Assembly (NCBI GenBank): GCA_027475525.1
Contig: JAMWFC010000055.1
Span: 3,001,042 to 3,065,041 of the forward strand
Direction of reading: 5' to 3'
DNA from: Macrolepiota albuminosa
Lineage: Eukaryota; Basidiomycota; Agaricomycetes; Agaricales; Agaricaceae
Length of the DNA: 64,000 nucleotides
Each line of letters starts with the position of its first letter. The stretch's first letter is position 1. Positions 46,331 through 57,801 of this stretch are shown in pieces. Position numbers and translations under genes: made by a program. The notes under the pieces were generated by a model. The model was not told the origin of the DNA. It was given only the letters and a program-made list of their open reading frames with translations, and searched no databases.

Positions 46331-48452
46331 CATCTATACGTATGCGGTGTGGGTCATGCCAGTCAGGGTCTGGATCTTGCTGGAGAGGTGTTCCAGGAGC
46401 TGCTGATTTGGTCAGGGTCAGGGTGGCATCAGATCTAGTTGGCCTTGGTCCTGCATTGTCTGGGCCATGTTGGAGGTTGGAGGTGGGTCATTCTTGAGGA
46501 GGGGGGGACTAGGCAGGGATCACTGTGGGTGGCCAGGGCAGCACAGGTGCAGCTCGTGACATAAACTACAGAGAATCATATCCCATCAAACTTGTCAGTA
46601 TAGCAGTAGATGCCATGTTGCTCCTCATCTACTTACACTTGAAGTACTGCTGTATCTCAAGCTCAAATATCTGAGCAAACAGCTCAATGTATCCTTCTGA
46701 ATTGTCAGGTGGATCCATTTGCTAACAACACATCATCTGGATATGCTTTACTACATACAACTGCAGATGTGCCTACATCATTTTCTTCATCACTTGGAGA
46801 TATTTTGCAAGGACAATTTTCAGCTGCACCTTGAGCATGGACAAGACTCTCTCTGGCTCCTCATCTGATGATGCATCCTTGATGTATGCTAGGTGACCTA
46901 TGCCATCTCTTTTCTGTTCTGCTTTAACTTGCAATGTTGCTCCATTGGCCTCACTCTTGGGCTCATTTTTGACTATGTTGCATACTTCATGATGCAATGC
47001 TGATCTAGCTCACACCATAGATGCCCCCATAATGTGCTCCTGACCTTGTGTGTGAGAGTGTTTCTCTACCTCCACCACCTACTTGCTCTGGCTTAACTGG
47101 TCAAAACAGCAAGCTCTCTGCTGTGCCAGTACCTACCTAGTTGTACCTCTATAAAGTGTGTTGTCTCCACACTCTGGTCCATGGGTGCAGCTGCCCAAAA
47201 GGCTACTGCCTGTTTTAGCTCAGGTTCAGCTGAACCTGCCTTGGCCCCTGTCAACACAGCTGCTGAGTTGTCACCTTCAGGTGCCAGAGTCAGAATCTCC
47301 ATAATCCATTTTATAAATAGGCCACCTGGCATTCCAAACCCTTCACTAGTAACAGAGTTTGAAAGATCTCACCTATCATTGTGCTTGGATGAAGGTAGAT
47401 ATGTTAATGACTTTGTCATTGTTTTCACATTTTGTCTGCTGTCTGGACTGGACATGTCAGATGCTTTTTCTCCACAAAGATTGACTATGTCAGACCAAAT
47501 GTTCCAACAGAAATTTTCCAGAGTGGCTGTGTAAGAAGCAGAGAAGCTGATAGAGTTTGACAGGTTCAAACTGAAATAGCTAATAGCTGAGAACCAGAAG
47601 ATTCAAAAAAATGTAAGAGAGTTACAGTAGATAAGTTCTCCTTTCTAAGTCACACAAGTAAATCAGACTGGTATCCCAATTGCAACTATGTAAACAAGAA
47701 AAAAAGAACTAACTTCTAATATATATAAACAATGATATAAGTACATGTGATGTTGCATGAATCATCAATGTAACTGGAGTATGGGCTATTACACTGTCCA
47801 TCTGAATACCTTGAGGTCACCAAGCAGTGTCACATGCCAAAGTGAAATGCCAGGCTGCTAGTCACAGAGAAATTTCCATCATTTTGACTCTTAACTATTG
47901 CCATCAGTTAGCTGTACCCTGTGATAGTGGATTAATGCCATCTGTCAGCTGTCATTCCAGCTGCTGCTAGTGCTATTACTGATCAGATCTGTTGCTTGTC
48001 ATGTGTGGCCATCAGGAAAGATCTAACAATGGTTAAATCATGTGTGCTAAGTTTGGCATGAGTGTAGCAAGGTGTTCAGAGCCAATGCCAAGCCTGCTGT
48101 TGATGTGCCTAGTCTGTGTGGGGTCCTATCAGTGGGCATAGACATGTTCTTCCACAGGTACTCTAATGCAGACTGATCTTGAAACTCTGATACATCAAAG
48201 TCAACATCAGGCTACATTTTTCTCACAGCTCAAGGAGATATAGGCTTAGCAAATGTCAAACTATGGTGGCACTTTTGTCAATAGAATCAGAATACATAAG
48301 CCTGTGCTATGTGAGTCAACACTTAGCATGACTATGAAGTTTTTTTACAAGGATATCAGGCATGTTCAAAAGAGGCTATCAAAAATAATGGGGAAGATGA
48401 GCATGCAGATCATCCCAAGCACAAAGAAATATTCAATAGTTAGTGACAATAC
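46331..48452. repeat. CpG-poor island of unknown repeat DNA
   Basis: About 2.1 kb with almost no CpG between CpG-rich neighbours. Short frames (46773-46997 minus, 47181-47534 plus, 48253-48663 plus) have no domain that I recognise. Bases 47850-48130 match 17940-18320 in the same orientation, so at least part is a dispersed repeat. The right edge at 48452 coincides with a TGTCAGG LTR-type start. Confidence 0.6.
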
Positions 48453-48617
48453 CTGTCAGGTTCCGCTGAGTCGGGGGCTTTCCGGGAAAGCAATCGCCCT
48501 TACAATGCGGACTTCACCCACGGATACTTGGATGTCTGGAACTCCGGGGCTAGGACTCCGGGGTTCAAGACGTGGACAGGGAAATCCCGGGAGAGGGGAC
48601 TTAGTCCGGGGGTTTTG
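48453..48617 (+). mobile_element. Truncated LTR-like start (family 3)
   Basis: TGTCAGGTTCCGCTGAGTCG aligns with TGTTAGGTTCTGCTGATGAT at 18974. CpG is kept here and lost there. Only the first ~165 bp are present before the duplicated block begins. Confidence 0.55.
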
Positions 48618-49234
48618 GGTCACTTCGGGAAATCCCTGGGGTTTCTTGAGAAAAACCTGTTAGAAACACGTTATGTAATTTCTAAATTGTTTTTCTCAAG
48701 TATTACATAAGATCTATTTCGAAAAACAGAAAAAAAAAAGTTAAAGTTTCTCAATGATTTCACTTGAGATAAAGGAAAAAAATTTCTTTCGATTATTCCT
48801 GAGATACAGATAGATAAAATTAATCGTGTTTCTAGTGTTTTTCTCAAGAAGAAAGTGATGTTTACATTATTGTGTTTCTTTGTGAACACTTGTTGTATTT
48901 CTTTCAAGTGTTTTCAAGGGAAAATTCTTTGTTTCTCTCACAAAAAACGTGTTAGAAAAACCTTAAATGTTCCTCGGGAAACATAGATTAGATAATCTTT
49001 GAGTATTTCTGTAGAAACACAGATTAGAAACACCTATCGCATCGACGAGCGCGTCGCGCATCATACGATGCGCGACACGCTCGTCAACACTGCTCATCGG
49101 GTTCTGTGATGATCATACGATGCGACGCGCTCATTAAAATTTACATTTAAATCAAAAAAAAGAACAAGTAAAACGACATAATGGAATACAAGAAATGAGA
49201 TTGTACATATGTAATGTAGAAAAAAAAAAGGCAT

Positions 49235-49855
49235 TCAGTCAGAAAAAAATAAACGGCGAACGAAAGTAAATATAATTGCTAGCGGGAAGATGATGATAAA
49301 GGGAATCACAACGTAGGGTTGCAAAGAAATGATGATAGACAAAATGGCAATGCATCCAGAGCAAAAGGCCAAGGTCATAGACATAGCTATGAACAAGATG
49401 ACGATTTTTGAGACTTCAGAGACCTAATTGAGTAAGGAACTCAATAACAAGGCTTCTGGAATGAGAGTGTGAAACTCACATCAAAGGTATACGTTACGAT
49501 GTAGACAAAGGCCAAAATCGCCGAAATAACCGTTGAAACAACGCATAACCAGACTGTATACATGGCAAACCCGTTGGGAACAAAATTGTCCTGAGGTATT
49601 GCCAGGGCACCTATGATCGGGCTACGAAACGTTGTGTAAACATTGGCAATAGATTTTTCAAAGATAGAACCAACGCTCCCAATGAGAATGCCTATGACAT
49701 CGCGAGAAGAACAGGACTAAGACAAATTTACAAGAAACTCCACATACCATAAGCAAGATTTGGAAGGAATAAGGCCGCAGGTCATTCATCGTCGTAGGGC
49801 GTGCCTCGGCAGGAAAGACTTTGGATAGGACAGAGCCTATGGACATGTAGGACAT
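49235..49855 (-). CDS. Small multi-pass membrane protein, three exons
   Basis: A spliced model not visible as one ORF. Exon 1 49855-49732 (ATG, MSYMSIGSVLSKVFPAEARP), intron 49692-49731 (GTAAAT...CATAG, 40 bp), exon 2 49691-49480, intron 49424-49479 (GTGAGT...ATTAG), exon 3 49423-49235. This gives about 174 residues. Hydrophobic stretches suggest four membrane segments: FQILLMVCGVSCILIGSVG, TVWLCVVSTVISAILAFVYI, IVILFIAMSMTLAFCSG, and VVIPFIIIFPLAIIFTF, ending RRLFFSD. The first intron is short; another donor (GTATGT) exists but breaks the frame. Family unknown. A mutated paralogue lies at 27945-28548. Confidence 0.68.
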
Positions 49856-50041
49856 AAATTGTTGTAAGGTGATGGTGGCTGTCAAGTGAAGAGAGAGAAA
49901 TGGGGGATGTTCTCGCGAGGCTGAGCTTATAAGAGAAAAATCAGGGTATATTCTCGCGCTCTAAGATGTCTGCCCATTGCCCTTCCTCCTCCCTTCTTTC
50001 CTGCCAGCTCGTCGACGGCCAGGACCCCAGAGAGCGTCCAA

Positions 50042-50193
50042 ATGCCCTCTCTCAGTGTCGACGCACCAGAACGAAGCGTCGTTGGCGCTTCGTTCGGCGT
50101 CGATCGTGCTTGGGAAAATGCCCTCTCTCAGTGTCAACGCACCAGAACGAAGCATCGTTGGCGCTTCGTTCGGCGTCGATCGTGCTTGGGATT
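50042..50193. repeat. Two 76-bp tandem units
   Basis: Units start ATGCCCTCTCTCAGTGTC at 50042 and 50118 and differ at several sites (GTCGACG versus GTCAACG, AGCGTCG versus AGCATCG). Being diverged and 76 bp, this is a natural repeat distinct from the perfect 77-bp duplications. Confidence 0.9.
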
Positions 50194-50244
50194 TACCTAC
50201 TCCTTCCTCCTTCCCTCCTTCCTGCCAGCTCGTCGCCGCTCTTC

Positions 50245-50506
50245 CCCACCTCCTCAACCGCCAAACTCCCATTCTCCACAATCTCGACCGTATGCCCGTA
50301 CTTTTCCAGGATCTTGACCGCAAGTTTCTTGTTGACGAGGGTGTTTTCCGCGAGGAGGATATCGAATCGAACGTGACGTCGTTGGGCGCAGCGACGGGGC
50401 TGACGGTGTTTGATTCTAGCGCGGAGATGAGCGCAGACGCCAGGTCCTGCACGGTGACGGGCGTCGTGAGTTGCGCACTTATGCTGTTGTCGAGACACCA
50501 TTTCAC
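50245..50506 (-). pseudogene. Hybrid histidine kinase (group III/NIK1 type) receiver fragment
   Basis: Minus strand. [20 protein letters not shown] then [19 protein letters not shown], and in the next frame [20 protein letters not shown] with [17 protein letters not shown]. This is the linker and start of the receiver domain of an osmosensing hybrid histidine kinase. A 5-base doubling (TCGAT) at the join causes the frameshift. The acidic pocket reads AEN rather than AED. The fragment ends near 50245, joined to the repeat units. It has no kinase core, so it cannot function. Confidence 0.75.
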
Positions 50507-50645
50507 TGTACCGAGCCGTCACACAACATTAAATTCTGAGATAAACAGGTAGCGTACGAGCTGATCAATCATATCTTTAAATCGGATTAACAAGCGACAG
50601 CCGTAGTCGCAATCGCAATGTTCCGCACTTGCAGCGTCAGCTAGG

Positions 50646-51770
50646 TTGGGTTCAGCCAGGGTTTATACACAGCCCAACGATCCGCTACGCCCAAAATCCT
50701 TGTCTTCCTTGTTTCAGCTACCCAATGGTCAACAAGTTCAACTTGCCCCGCCACCTCCTGCGCTCATGGCCAAGCTGCTTTATCTTGCGCGAGAGGAAGT
50801 GAGACCACTCCCGATTGCACCACACTTGTTCCGCACTCGTGCGGATAGGGAGGCCACGGGTGACTTTTCCATCGGTCCTGTCCGAGAGGACGTTGAAGAG
50901 GCTAACTGGGCCTACATCGCGCGGCCGCTGTTGGGGACAGGACTCCGTTCGCGGGATGGCGTGCGCAAGGTCAACCCAGACTGGGGTGGGTTAGAATGGC
51001 GCACACGTCCATTCGACAGTAACGGTGACGACCACCAGTACCCTCAACGCCCAGAGGGCATGAGGTTCCCTGGTTTTCAGGTTTTGCCGCCCATACCCAG
51101 GTGGGCAGGCAGGATGCCTCTGTCGGACGATGATAAGAGCATGAAGTGGGACATGGACTTCTTCAGGATGCCGGCATGGGCTGACCTTGGCAACAAGATC
51201 GTGAAGAAGCCGTTTGAAGGTGGCGTGTATGAGCTGGGTACGGCTGACGGGTTATGGGCTGGAAGATTATTGGTACGTGTGCGTCCATTCGTGATCCTGG
51301 GACAATGGCTGAAGTTTGTCTTAGATCTCAAATCTAGAAGAGCAGCAAAGGCTTGTTGTAAACCCGATGCATCCCTCTAATGAAGAGTTCACTGTTGATA
51401 CGCACCATGGGTATCATCAATTAGCTTTTACGCGTATGCGCGAAGTACACGGCGTACATGGCGAGGTAATCCCTCTTGCAGGACACGGTACCACAGTCGT
51501 CGCCGACGACCAGGAGGATGAGGATTCTGTCTCTGATGACGAAAGTGAGGAGGAGGAAGAGGTGGAGGTGGAGGAGGAAGATGATGAAGAAGAAGAACCC
51601 TTTGCCCTCGGCCTATACACTAATCACGATGGTATGAATAATGCCTGGTTCGCGGGACGTCCACACGTTACACCTCGCTTTGGCCAGGTTCCAGGCGTGG
51701 TTCACATCACTGTGGACGGCATATCCGCGGTAGGGCATTATCGCGCCAATACGCAGTTCACTAGTCGTTG
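50646..51770 (+). CDS. Hypothetical protein with acidic linker, partial
   Basis: Exon 1 covers 50646 to about 51270 (RVYTQPNDPLRPKSL, later MPAWADLGNKIVKKPFEGGV, YELGTADGLWAGRLL). A GTACGT...CTTAG intron (about 51271-51325) joins LL to ISNLEEQQRLVVNPMHPSNE, followed by an acid-rich run (51505-51598, DEDSVSDDESEEEEE) and GLYTNHDGMNNAWFAGRPHV. It resembles the C-part of a basidiomycete family often annotated as F-box proteins. I see no F-box here, so the N-terminus is probably missing. The 3' end meets the amidohydrolase from the other strand and may be truncated. Confidence 0.55.
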
Positions 51771-52892
51771 GACGGGTGGAACAAGGCTAGGAAATGATGC
51801 TCCTTCGCCGCTCAAGCGACTCTCTCGCTCCAGTGGGGAAGAGAGATATCCACACGATGCGTCGGACTTTTCTATAGAGAGAGACCGACCGACCACTTGC
51901 ACACGCTTCCACGCACTCGAGGTCGAGAGATAGAGCAGCCTACGCAGGGCTGCAATCTGCGTGCTAACGCTAACATCCAGAAGCTGATTCAAATTAACGT
52001 GCAACGCCGCCTCCTCCTTCACAATGGCACCTCTCTCCAGAGCATTCGACACGCCTGTATCAAAAGCCATCGAAAGACCTGCAAGAAACCCATTTGAAAT
52101 CGGTGCAGAGACCGCGCGTGTCACTCCAGATCGGTACGCCAACCTAGAATACAACATATTCCTACCCTCGAACTGTAACCCATCCACAGCCCTCATGAAG
52201 GCCTCATCATCGCCCACAACACCCGGCTTAGAACCAGTCTGTATCCGTCAAGGACTAGGACAGAGTTCAAAGAATCAGTGGAGGTGGTGATATTAGGACC
52301 CGCATCCAGGTCTTCGTTCTCCTCAAAAAGGGCGCTTAGGTGTCCATTATCATGCTGTATCCACGCACTTTTCACCCCGAAAAACTTCACACCTCTTCTA
52401 GCGGACTCGCCGACCAACTCTTTGCCAAGACGGATTTTACGCTCACGAAGAGGCGGGAGTCCCACATGCTCCACCACCCTCTTTGCTTCAGCCTCCCAAT
52501 CCGGTGTTTTGGGTACATTCTACAATTCATCTGACTTGAACAGCACCTCGGGCTTCGCGATCTGGGCTATGCCATCAATGTAAACCTGTACAGGTGTCGC
52601 ACCGAGTGCGAGGGGGTGAGAATCCCAGATCACGACGTCTATCAGACGAACAGCCAGGTCAATATCGTCAGGCAGCCAGAGTAGTATGGGTTTCACCCGC
52701 ATCGTAACCAACACCCAAAATCCCAACACGATGCCCAACACCCGCCGCTCTCGCAGGTGTCGATGTAACGGAAAGAAGTGCCATGTTCGCGTCAAGGCCG
52801 TAGTAGTGTGCTTGCTGGACTTCATACATGAGATATCGGCTGTTAAGTACTGGATGGTCGGACTGGAGGTACGATATCCATGAAAGGATCAA
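51740..52892 (-). pseudogene. Amidohydrolase-like gene, rearranged fragment(s)
   Basis: Minus strand. SDHPVLNSRYLMYEVQQAHY then ALLSVTSTPARAAGVGHRVG and, after a 60-bp GTGAAA...GATAG intron, IWDSHPLALGATPVQVYIDG: the C-terminal part of an imidazolonepropionase-like metal hydrolase. Next are a TAG after SDEL (CAG to TAG likely) and VEHVGLPPLRERKIRLGKEL. Then DDEAFMRAVDGLQFEGRNML, RLAYRSGVTRAVSAPI and SVSTQIAALRRLLY, which look like an earlier part of such proteins. So the order may be permuted, or two units may abut. The metal-binding HxH part is absent. Not functional as read. Confidence 0.6.
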
Positions 52893-54076
52893 GTTTAACC
52901 TCCGTCATAACACGTATTAGCATCTCCGTCGAACGTGCTAGCGTCAGAGTTGGCATGTAGTCTCGGTGGCTGTTGGGCGTCAGCTCCAACAGCCGCTACC
53001 ACACCAATTTCAGCACACACTCTCTCACGACGATGAGCGGAAGGACTCACATTAAACAATCCTGGCAACCTCGCAAGCAAATTGACCAGTTCTATCAAAA
53101 ACCTCTGAAAATTCCACCCCTCACATTCGACCTCCTTCTCCCGCAGCCTCACAAACTCCCCAAGCTCACTCTCCTCGCTCCCCACCCTGGGGGCTGCCTC
53201 ACCCACCCCTTCCTCCTCCCCTCCCTCCCAAAGAGACACAAACAGATTCTCGTATGTCGAAGACGTGTTCACGCAAGGTCGACATTGACGTCCTTGCTAC
53301 TGCGCACAAAATCGCGACAGATATCCGGCTGTTGGCTAACTTGAAGGTGGTTATCCTGTCAACCCGTCGACGGTCAAGTTCGGCGTTGTTCGTGCTGTGG
53401 GCTGCCCAGGACCCCCAGAAAGTGCCATGCGTCCAAACAGGCCAGTTGTCCGCCATACTGCCCGTTTATGAACAGATTTGTTCCGTCTCAGACTCGCCGA
53501 AATTTCTTCCTCCTCCTTCTCCGCAAATCCTGAACCCTCCGGTTCGACCTAGAAAACAGATCCGACCACCTCCATCGCCTATAAACACCTTCAAGGTACT
53601 TCCGGAGACATCGCCTCGATCGAGTCCATCTGCTTAGAATCCCGGTAGATGGAGCGTCAGCACTCCCTATCTTTCCCGACGGGTTCTTGGGGATGGCATG
53701 GATAAATTCAGTGGAAAGCTGGTTGGTACGGTGCACGCGGGAATGAAAAGCAGAACATATAGAGTCCTGCAACATTTATGGAAACTCTTTTCTTTGAGAA
53801 AATAAAACAATGGGTTTTGATCACAGCCACAAATGTTCCGCGTCGCTTCCAAGTACGCACCTTTGTTGAACGAACGAGTTGGGAGCAATTCAATTTGTTT
53901 GTCTGCAGGCGGGTAGCGAGTCGACGCGAGACGACGAGCGACTCCAGCTCCGCAGATGTTCCAGATGAACATATACTCCGCCCACAGCACAAAGATAGCG
54001 ATTGCCTCAGATACACGAAGCTACAAGGCATTAACTAGATTGTATACAAAGCTTGCGCCACTTGTCAAGGTAAAAA
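52893..54076. other. Unassigned CpG-rich stretch
   Basis: Several overlapping frames (52895-53272 minus, 53254-53637 plus, 53667-54031 minus) without recognised motifs. A CCTCCTTCTCC-type pyrimidine-rich stretch lies at 53500-53525. It may hold the 3' terminus of the Tnp2 element, but no CACTA end was found. Confidence 0.4.
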
Positions 54077-57000
54077 CTAAGTTTGGGATAAATACACTCC
54101 TTGAAAAACAGAAATGCTTGAGACACTTACGCGCCTCGTTGACACAACTGCGATATATTCATCCCATTCCATTCGCGCACAATGTACTTCAATATCAGAA
54201 ACCATTGCAGCCTTGAGTTGCGTATCCGTACGGGCGCTCCACACGCTCGCTCCAAGCTCAGGCCATGCTGCATATGGATCATGGACAATATCCGAAGGCA
54301 GATGATGCAGTCCGACAATCCAAATTCCTTGCATCTGCGGCTTGGCCTGGCCTACAGAAGTGATAGTCAAGCCCGTCTCTGGAAACTCAATTATCTGCTC
54401 GATGATGAATGGAGCAGGAATACTCCGTAATATTACAGAGCTGTTGCCACGATGTCTCGATTCCGTTGTGTACGAAAGACCTATATGGCGAACATGAGAT
54501 CGCATGAGCGCATGGGATGGAACGACATGATCTGGTCGAGCCCTTCTGAAGGCATCTGCGAAACGAGGGGGGAGGGCAACAAGTTTACCTTTGACTTCTG
54601 ATGAGGATTCATTGAAAGTCTCCTGCTCATCTGAATCAGAAAACATCGTTGCTTCACCTTGTTCGACCGCGAGGACGCCACGGGTTTGGGGTCGAACAAG
54701 AGTCTCAAATAATGATAGGCAATCTTTCACGACCTCTGGGCAGCTTTGCTTGAAAAAGAGACCTCTTAAATTGGAAAATTTGTGCCAGGATCGTAACATG
54801 GTCTCCTCGTACTCATCTGATCTCTTGGTCAATGTACGTACTGACAACCGAGAGAGTTGGGAGGAAACTCACGCTTCTTGTAATTTGTCGACAAACACTG
54901 TAATTGACCGATCGCGCGCTCGAACGGGAAGGCCCACCACCCATGAACAGGACCAAAGAGTTTGATGAACTCTGGAATGTGAAATGCAACATGATGGTTG
55001 GGAAGGCAGTCGTAGAGTGGAAACAGTCGCTGTAGCCCTTTTCGATATTCCATCATGAACTTGAGATAGCGGGTGCAGTGCTCATCGCTAGTGACTCGAG
55101 AGGTGGCAAGCACAACTGCCGACATAAGTGACATGGTAAGTTGCAGAAAGTCTAATCGGTCTTGTTCAAGGTGCTTGGACCAGAGACGTATCAACGACAG
55201 TGGTAAATTCAAACAGCCTAAAGTTCGCCACTCATCTGCTTTGAGCTTCGATCCGGAGGAAAGAGGGACCGAAGGCATCCATGAAGGCTTTACGACAAAT
55301 TCTAGATCATCCACAATCGTCTTCATCTCTTCATCTGTGAAAACACTCCCAGGTTGCCAAATCTCGTCATTTGCAGCTTGTTTCGATCGCTATTTAGGCT
55401 AATTAGCTGTGCGAATAAATGAATAAATTGAGCTGTCCTACCCAGGTGACGATAGCTCGGGCATAATACTCTCTAGTAAATCTCGTAGGGCGAGGAAATG
55501 TTTCACAGCCATCTAATCCTTTTGCAACACACCGCAAAGCCGGCAAACTGGATTTGGACCATTTTTTAACTGCGTCCTCATATTCTTGTCCCTGTTCACT
55601 GAATTGCATTGGCTGTGATAACCATTTAACAAGCGCGCGGACATCCTTGGCGTATGATTTGTTCTCCGGTTGGGGATTGTCCGCTGAGAAACGTATCTTG
55701 ACAACAAGACCTTTCGTAGGCTTTCCCCTCTCTTGACCTTTCTTTGTCTTTCCCTCGTCGTAGCCAAGGATGCTGCGGAAATGCTCCTTAATCAGGCCAA
55801 GGAACAGATTGTGCATGACATCAACAACGAGGAACGATGACGGTTTGTAATATGGTAGCCTGAGAAGCTCAGTCCATCGAACACCTGAATTGTTGACAAT
55901 ATCCTGAGCGTCTTCTGGAGAGGAAGCATTGAGGTACTTCTCCGCCTGCTCCCTGGATTCCGCATCGGTGCGCGGTACCCAGAAATCATAGTTGTAATCA
56001 TTGTATCCATGAAGTGATCTGGAACATTCGCACCGAGAACAAAACTTTTCATGACTTATTGCGGTAAAGCCTCCCACTTTTCGCGCCATCATCAAGTCAC
56101 AAATTACAAGAATGATAGCACAGTGCACGACGCGCCCATAAAGATACTTGGCAGTCTGGTTGAAGAAAACGCCTGTCCAAAGTTCGAGGAAAGCGTCGAC
56201 AATGGGTTTCATATAAGGATTCAAACCATCCACTTCCACAGGGGGTTCACGCGGGCCAGGAATCAGCTGCACAAACAAATTTTCTGGTTTGTTCCGTTCC
56301 TCGATCGGTAGGTTTAGGCATGCAAGAGAGATCATGCCCACAGATATCTTCTTTCCGGCTTGCTTATTGCCCAGGGGATTGAAAAAATCAACGCCCAGTG
56401 AGAACAGATAGCGCCCAGCGCTGTCACCGCCACACGCACTAAAATGAGTTTTACCATCAGGACCGTTCAAGTCCCGGATGGCAGAACCTTGGAAGATATC
56501 GGTTATCTTCCCGTCCGGCGGAACAACCATCTTTTCCCAAGCCTTATCCATCTTTTGTTCATATCCCTCGCGCGAAAGCAATCCCGCAAGCCAGTCGTGA
56601 AAGTCGAAGACGACATAAGGACGCACGGGGACGAAGATTAAAAATTTTCGCTCTCCAATCGACTTTGGCCGAACGAGTACTTCTTTACATTTGTGGCCAT
56701 GGCGCTTCGCATTGCAGCGCTGCGGGTATACAGGAATACTGTCATGGATGTCCTCTTCCTCAACCTCGATGTACTTTCTACCCTTGCTGCCCTTCGGGAG
56801 CGCACGGTATATTGTGTGACACGCTGGGCAGGCTGCATAAACCTCCGACTTCCTTTCTAACTTCAATGATTTCATCGCCGAACGAATGTCACGAGGGAAT
56901 TTACCGGACAACAAGAATGAGAACGCCTGCGATGCGGCGGGGACCTTTTCAACAACCAAGTTTAGAATTTTTTCGCACATTTCAAAGAGCCAGTAGGTAC

Positions 57001-57801
57001 CCCGACGAGGGAGTCGGAGGACGACGTGGCAGACGGCGATCATGAGAATCACGGCCTGCAGAAAAGGAGCTACTCCTAGAAAGCCAGAAAGGAAGTGCGG
57101 GGCTACATACAACGATTATCAGTAGACAGTATCACAGAATGTACTTCGGTAAACCCACCACTATCAAATGTGCTCCCAGCGGCTGCTCGGGGTTCTGCAA
57201 TACGCTTCTGCAGCGCATCCTGCCACGACTGGGTGGTAACTTCAAGGAGCGAGAAGACATCGTCATACACCACCATAACTGCTTGGTGGCTTTCTACCAC
57301 AGCTGGAATCTTCGACGCTGCCAGGTTAATGAGTTTGATTCTTTCTTCGACCACTGCCTGCCTGATGCGGCTGAGCGCTATCGTCTTGTCCGACAAAGCT
57401 TTATCGTCTGGTTGAGCAGACACAACTCCTATCATCAATAGCTCTGCACGCAAGGAGCCTAAGGCATTCTCGATGTCTTTCAAGAGGAACGTAAGTTTCC
57501 TTGTCCTGGAAAACCGAGTATCTGCTCCAGGAGAAGGTGGCTCTACCGCGGACGGATGTAAAGTGAGGCTGCCGATCGGAAGATTATCTATTGCATTGGC
57601 CAGTTCAGCATTATGGGCCGCCAAAGCCGCTTCTTGAGAGGCATTGACCATGGCGACGACCTGCGCGGTCCGGTCCATATCATTGTGCTTCTTCCACGTG
57701 CGACGAGGGACCAAACGCCCTCTTTCAGTCCCTGAAATTGTTTCATCCTTGCACCTGGCGTAAGTACACTGGCAAACTTGAAGCTTCTCGCCGTCGTTCA
57801 T
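54077..57801 (-). CDS. Tnp2/CACTA (EnSpm-type) transposase, four exons
   Basis: Start at 57801 (MNDGEKLQVCQCTYARC, a CxC zinc-like start and basic RRTWKKH). Exon 1 runs to about 57106. Exon 2 (about 57065-55460) carries the Tnp2 core: CPACHTIYRALP, IRDLNGPDGKTHFSACGGDS, YLFSLGVDFFNPLGN, VGMISLACLNLPIEERNKPE and HEKFCSRCECSR. An intron GTAGGA...AATAG joins VTW to RSKQAANDEIWQPG. Exon 3 (to about 54880) has LPNHHVAFHIPEFIKLFGPV and WWAFPFERAIGQLQ; exon 4 ends at 54077. No in-frame stop was seen in the main exons. The exon 1-2 join is uncertain (a GTATGT donor would create TGA). Mobilises CACTA-type DNA elements. TIRs not located. Confidence 0.82.

Larger units (their letters stand above)
48618..50235 (-). 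repeat. Duplicated 2-kb block, CpG-retaining copy
   Basis: Reverse-oriented partner of 27593-29611. It keeps the CpGs, an empty LTR site at 49192-49196, and an open spliced membrane-protein gene. The high-numbered end carries two 76-bp units (from 50042 and 50118) that differ at a few bases. Confidence 0.93.

Noticed and set aside
50042..50193. A sixth 77-bp duplication
   Set aside because: The period is 76 and the units differ at several bases, so it is an ordinary diverged repeat.
51417..51620. Serine-rich minus-strand ORF
   Set aside because: It is the complement of the acidic GAG/GAA run of the plus-strand gene.
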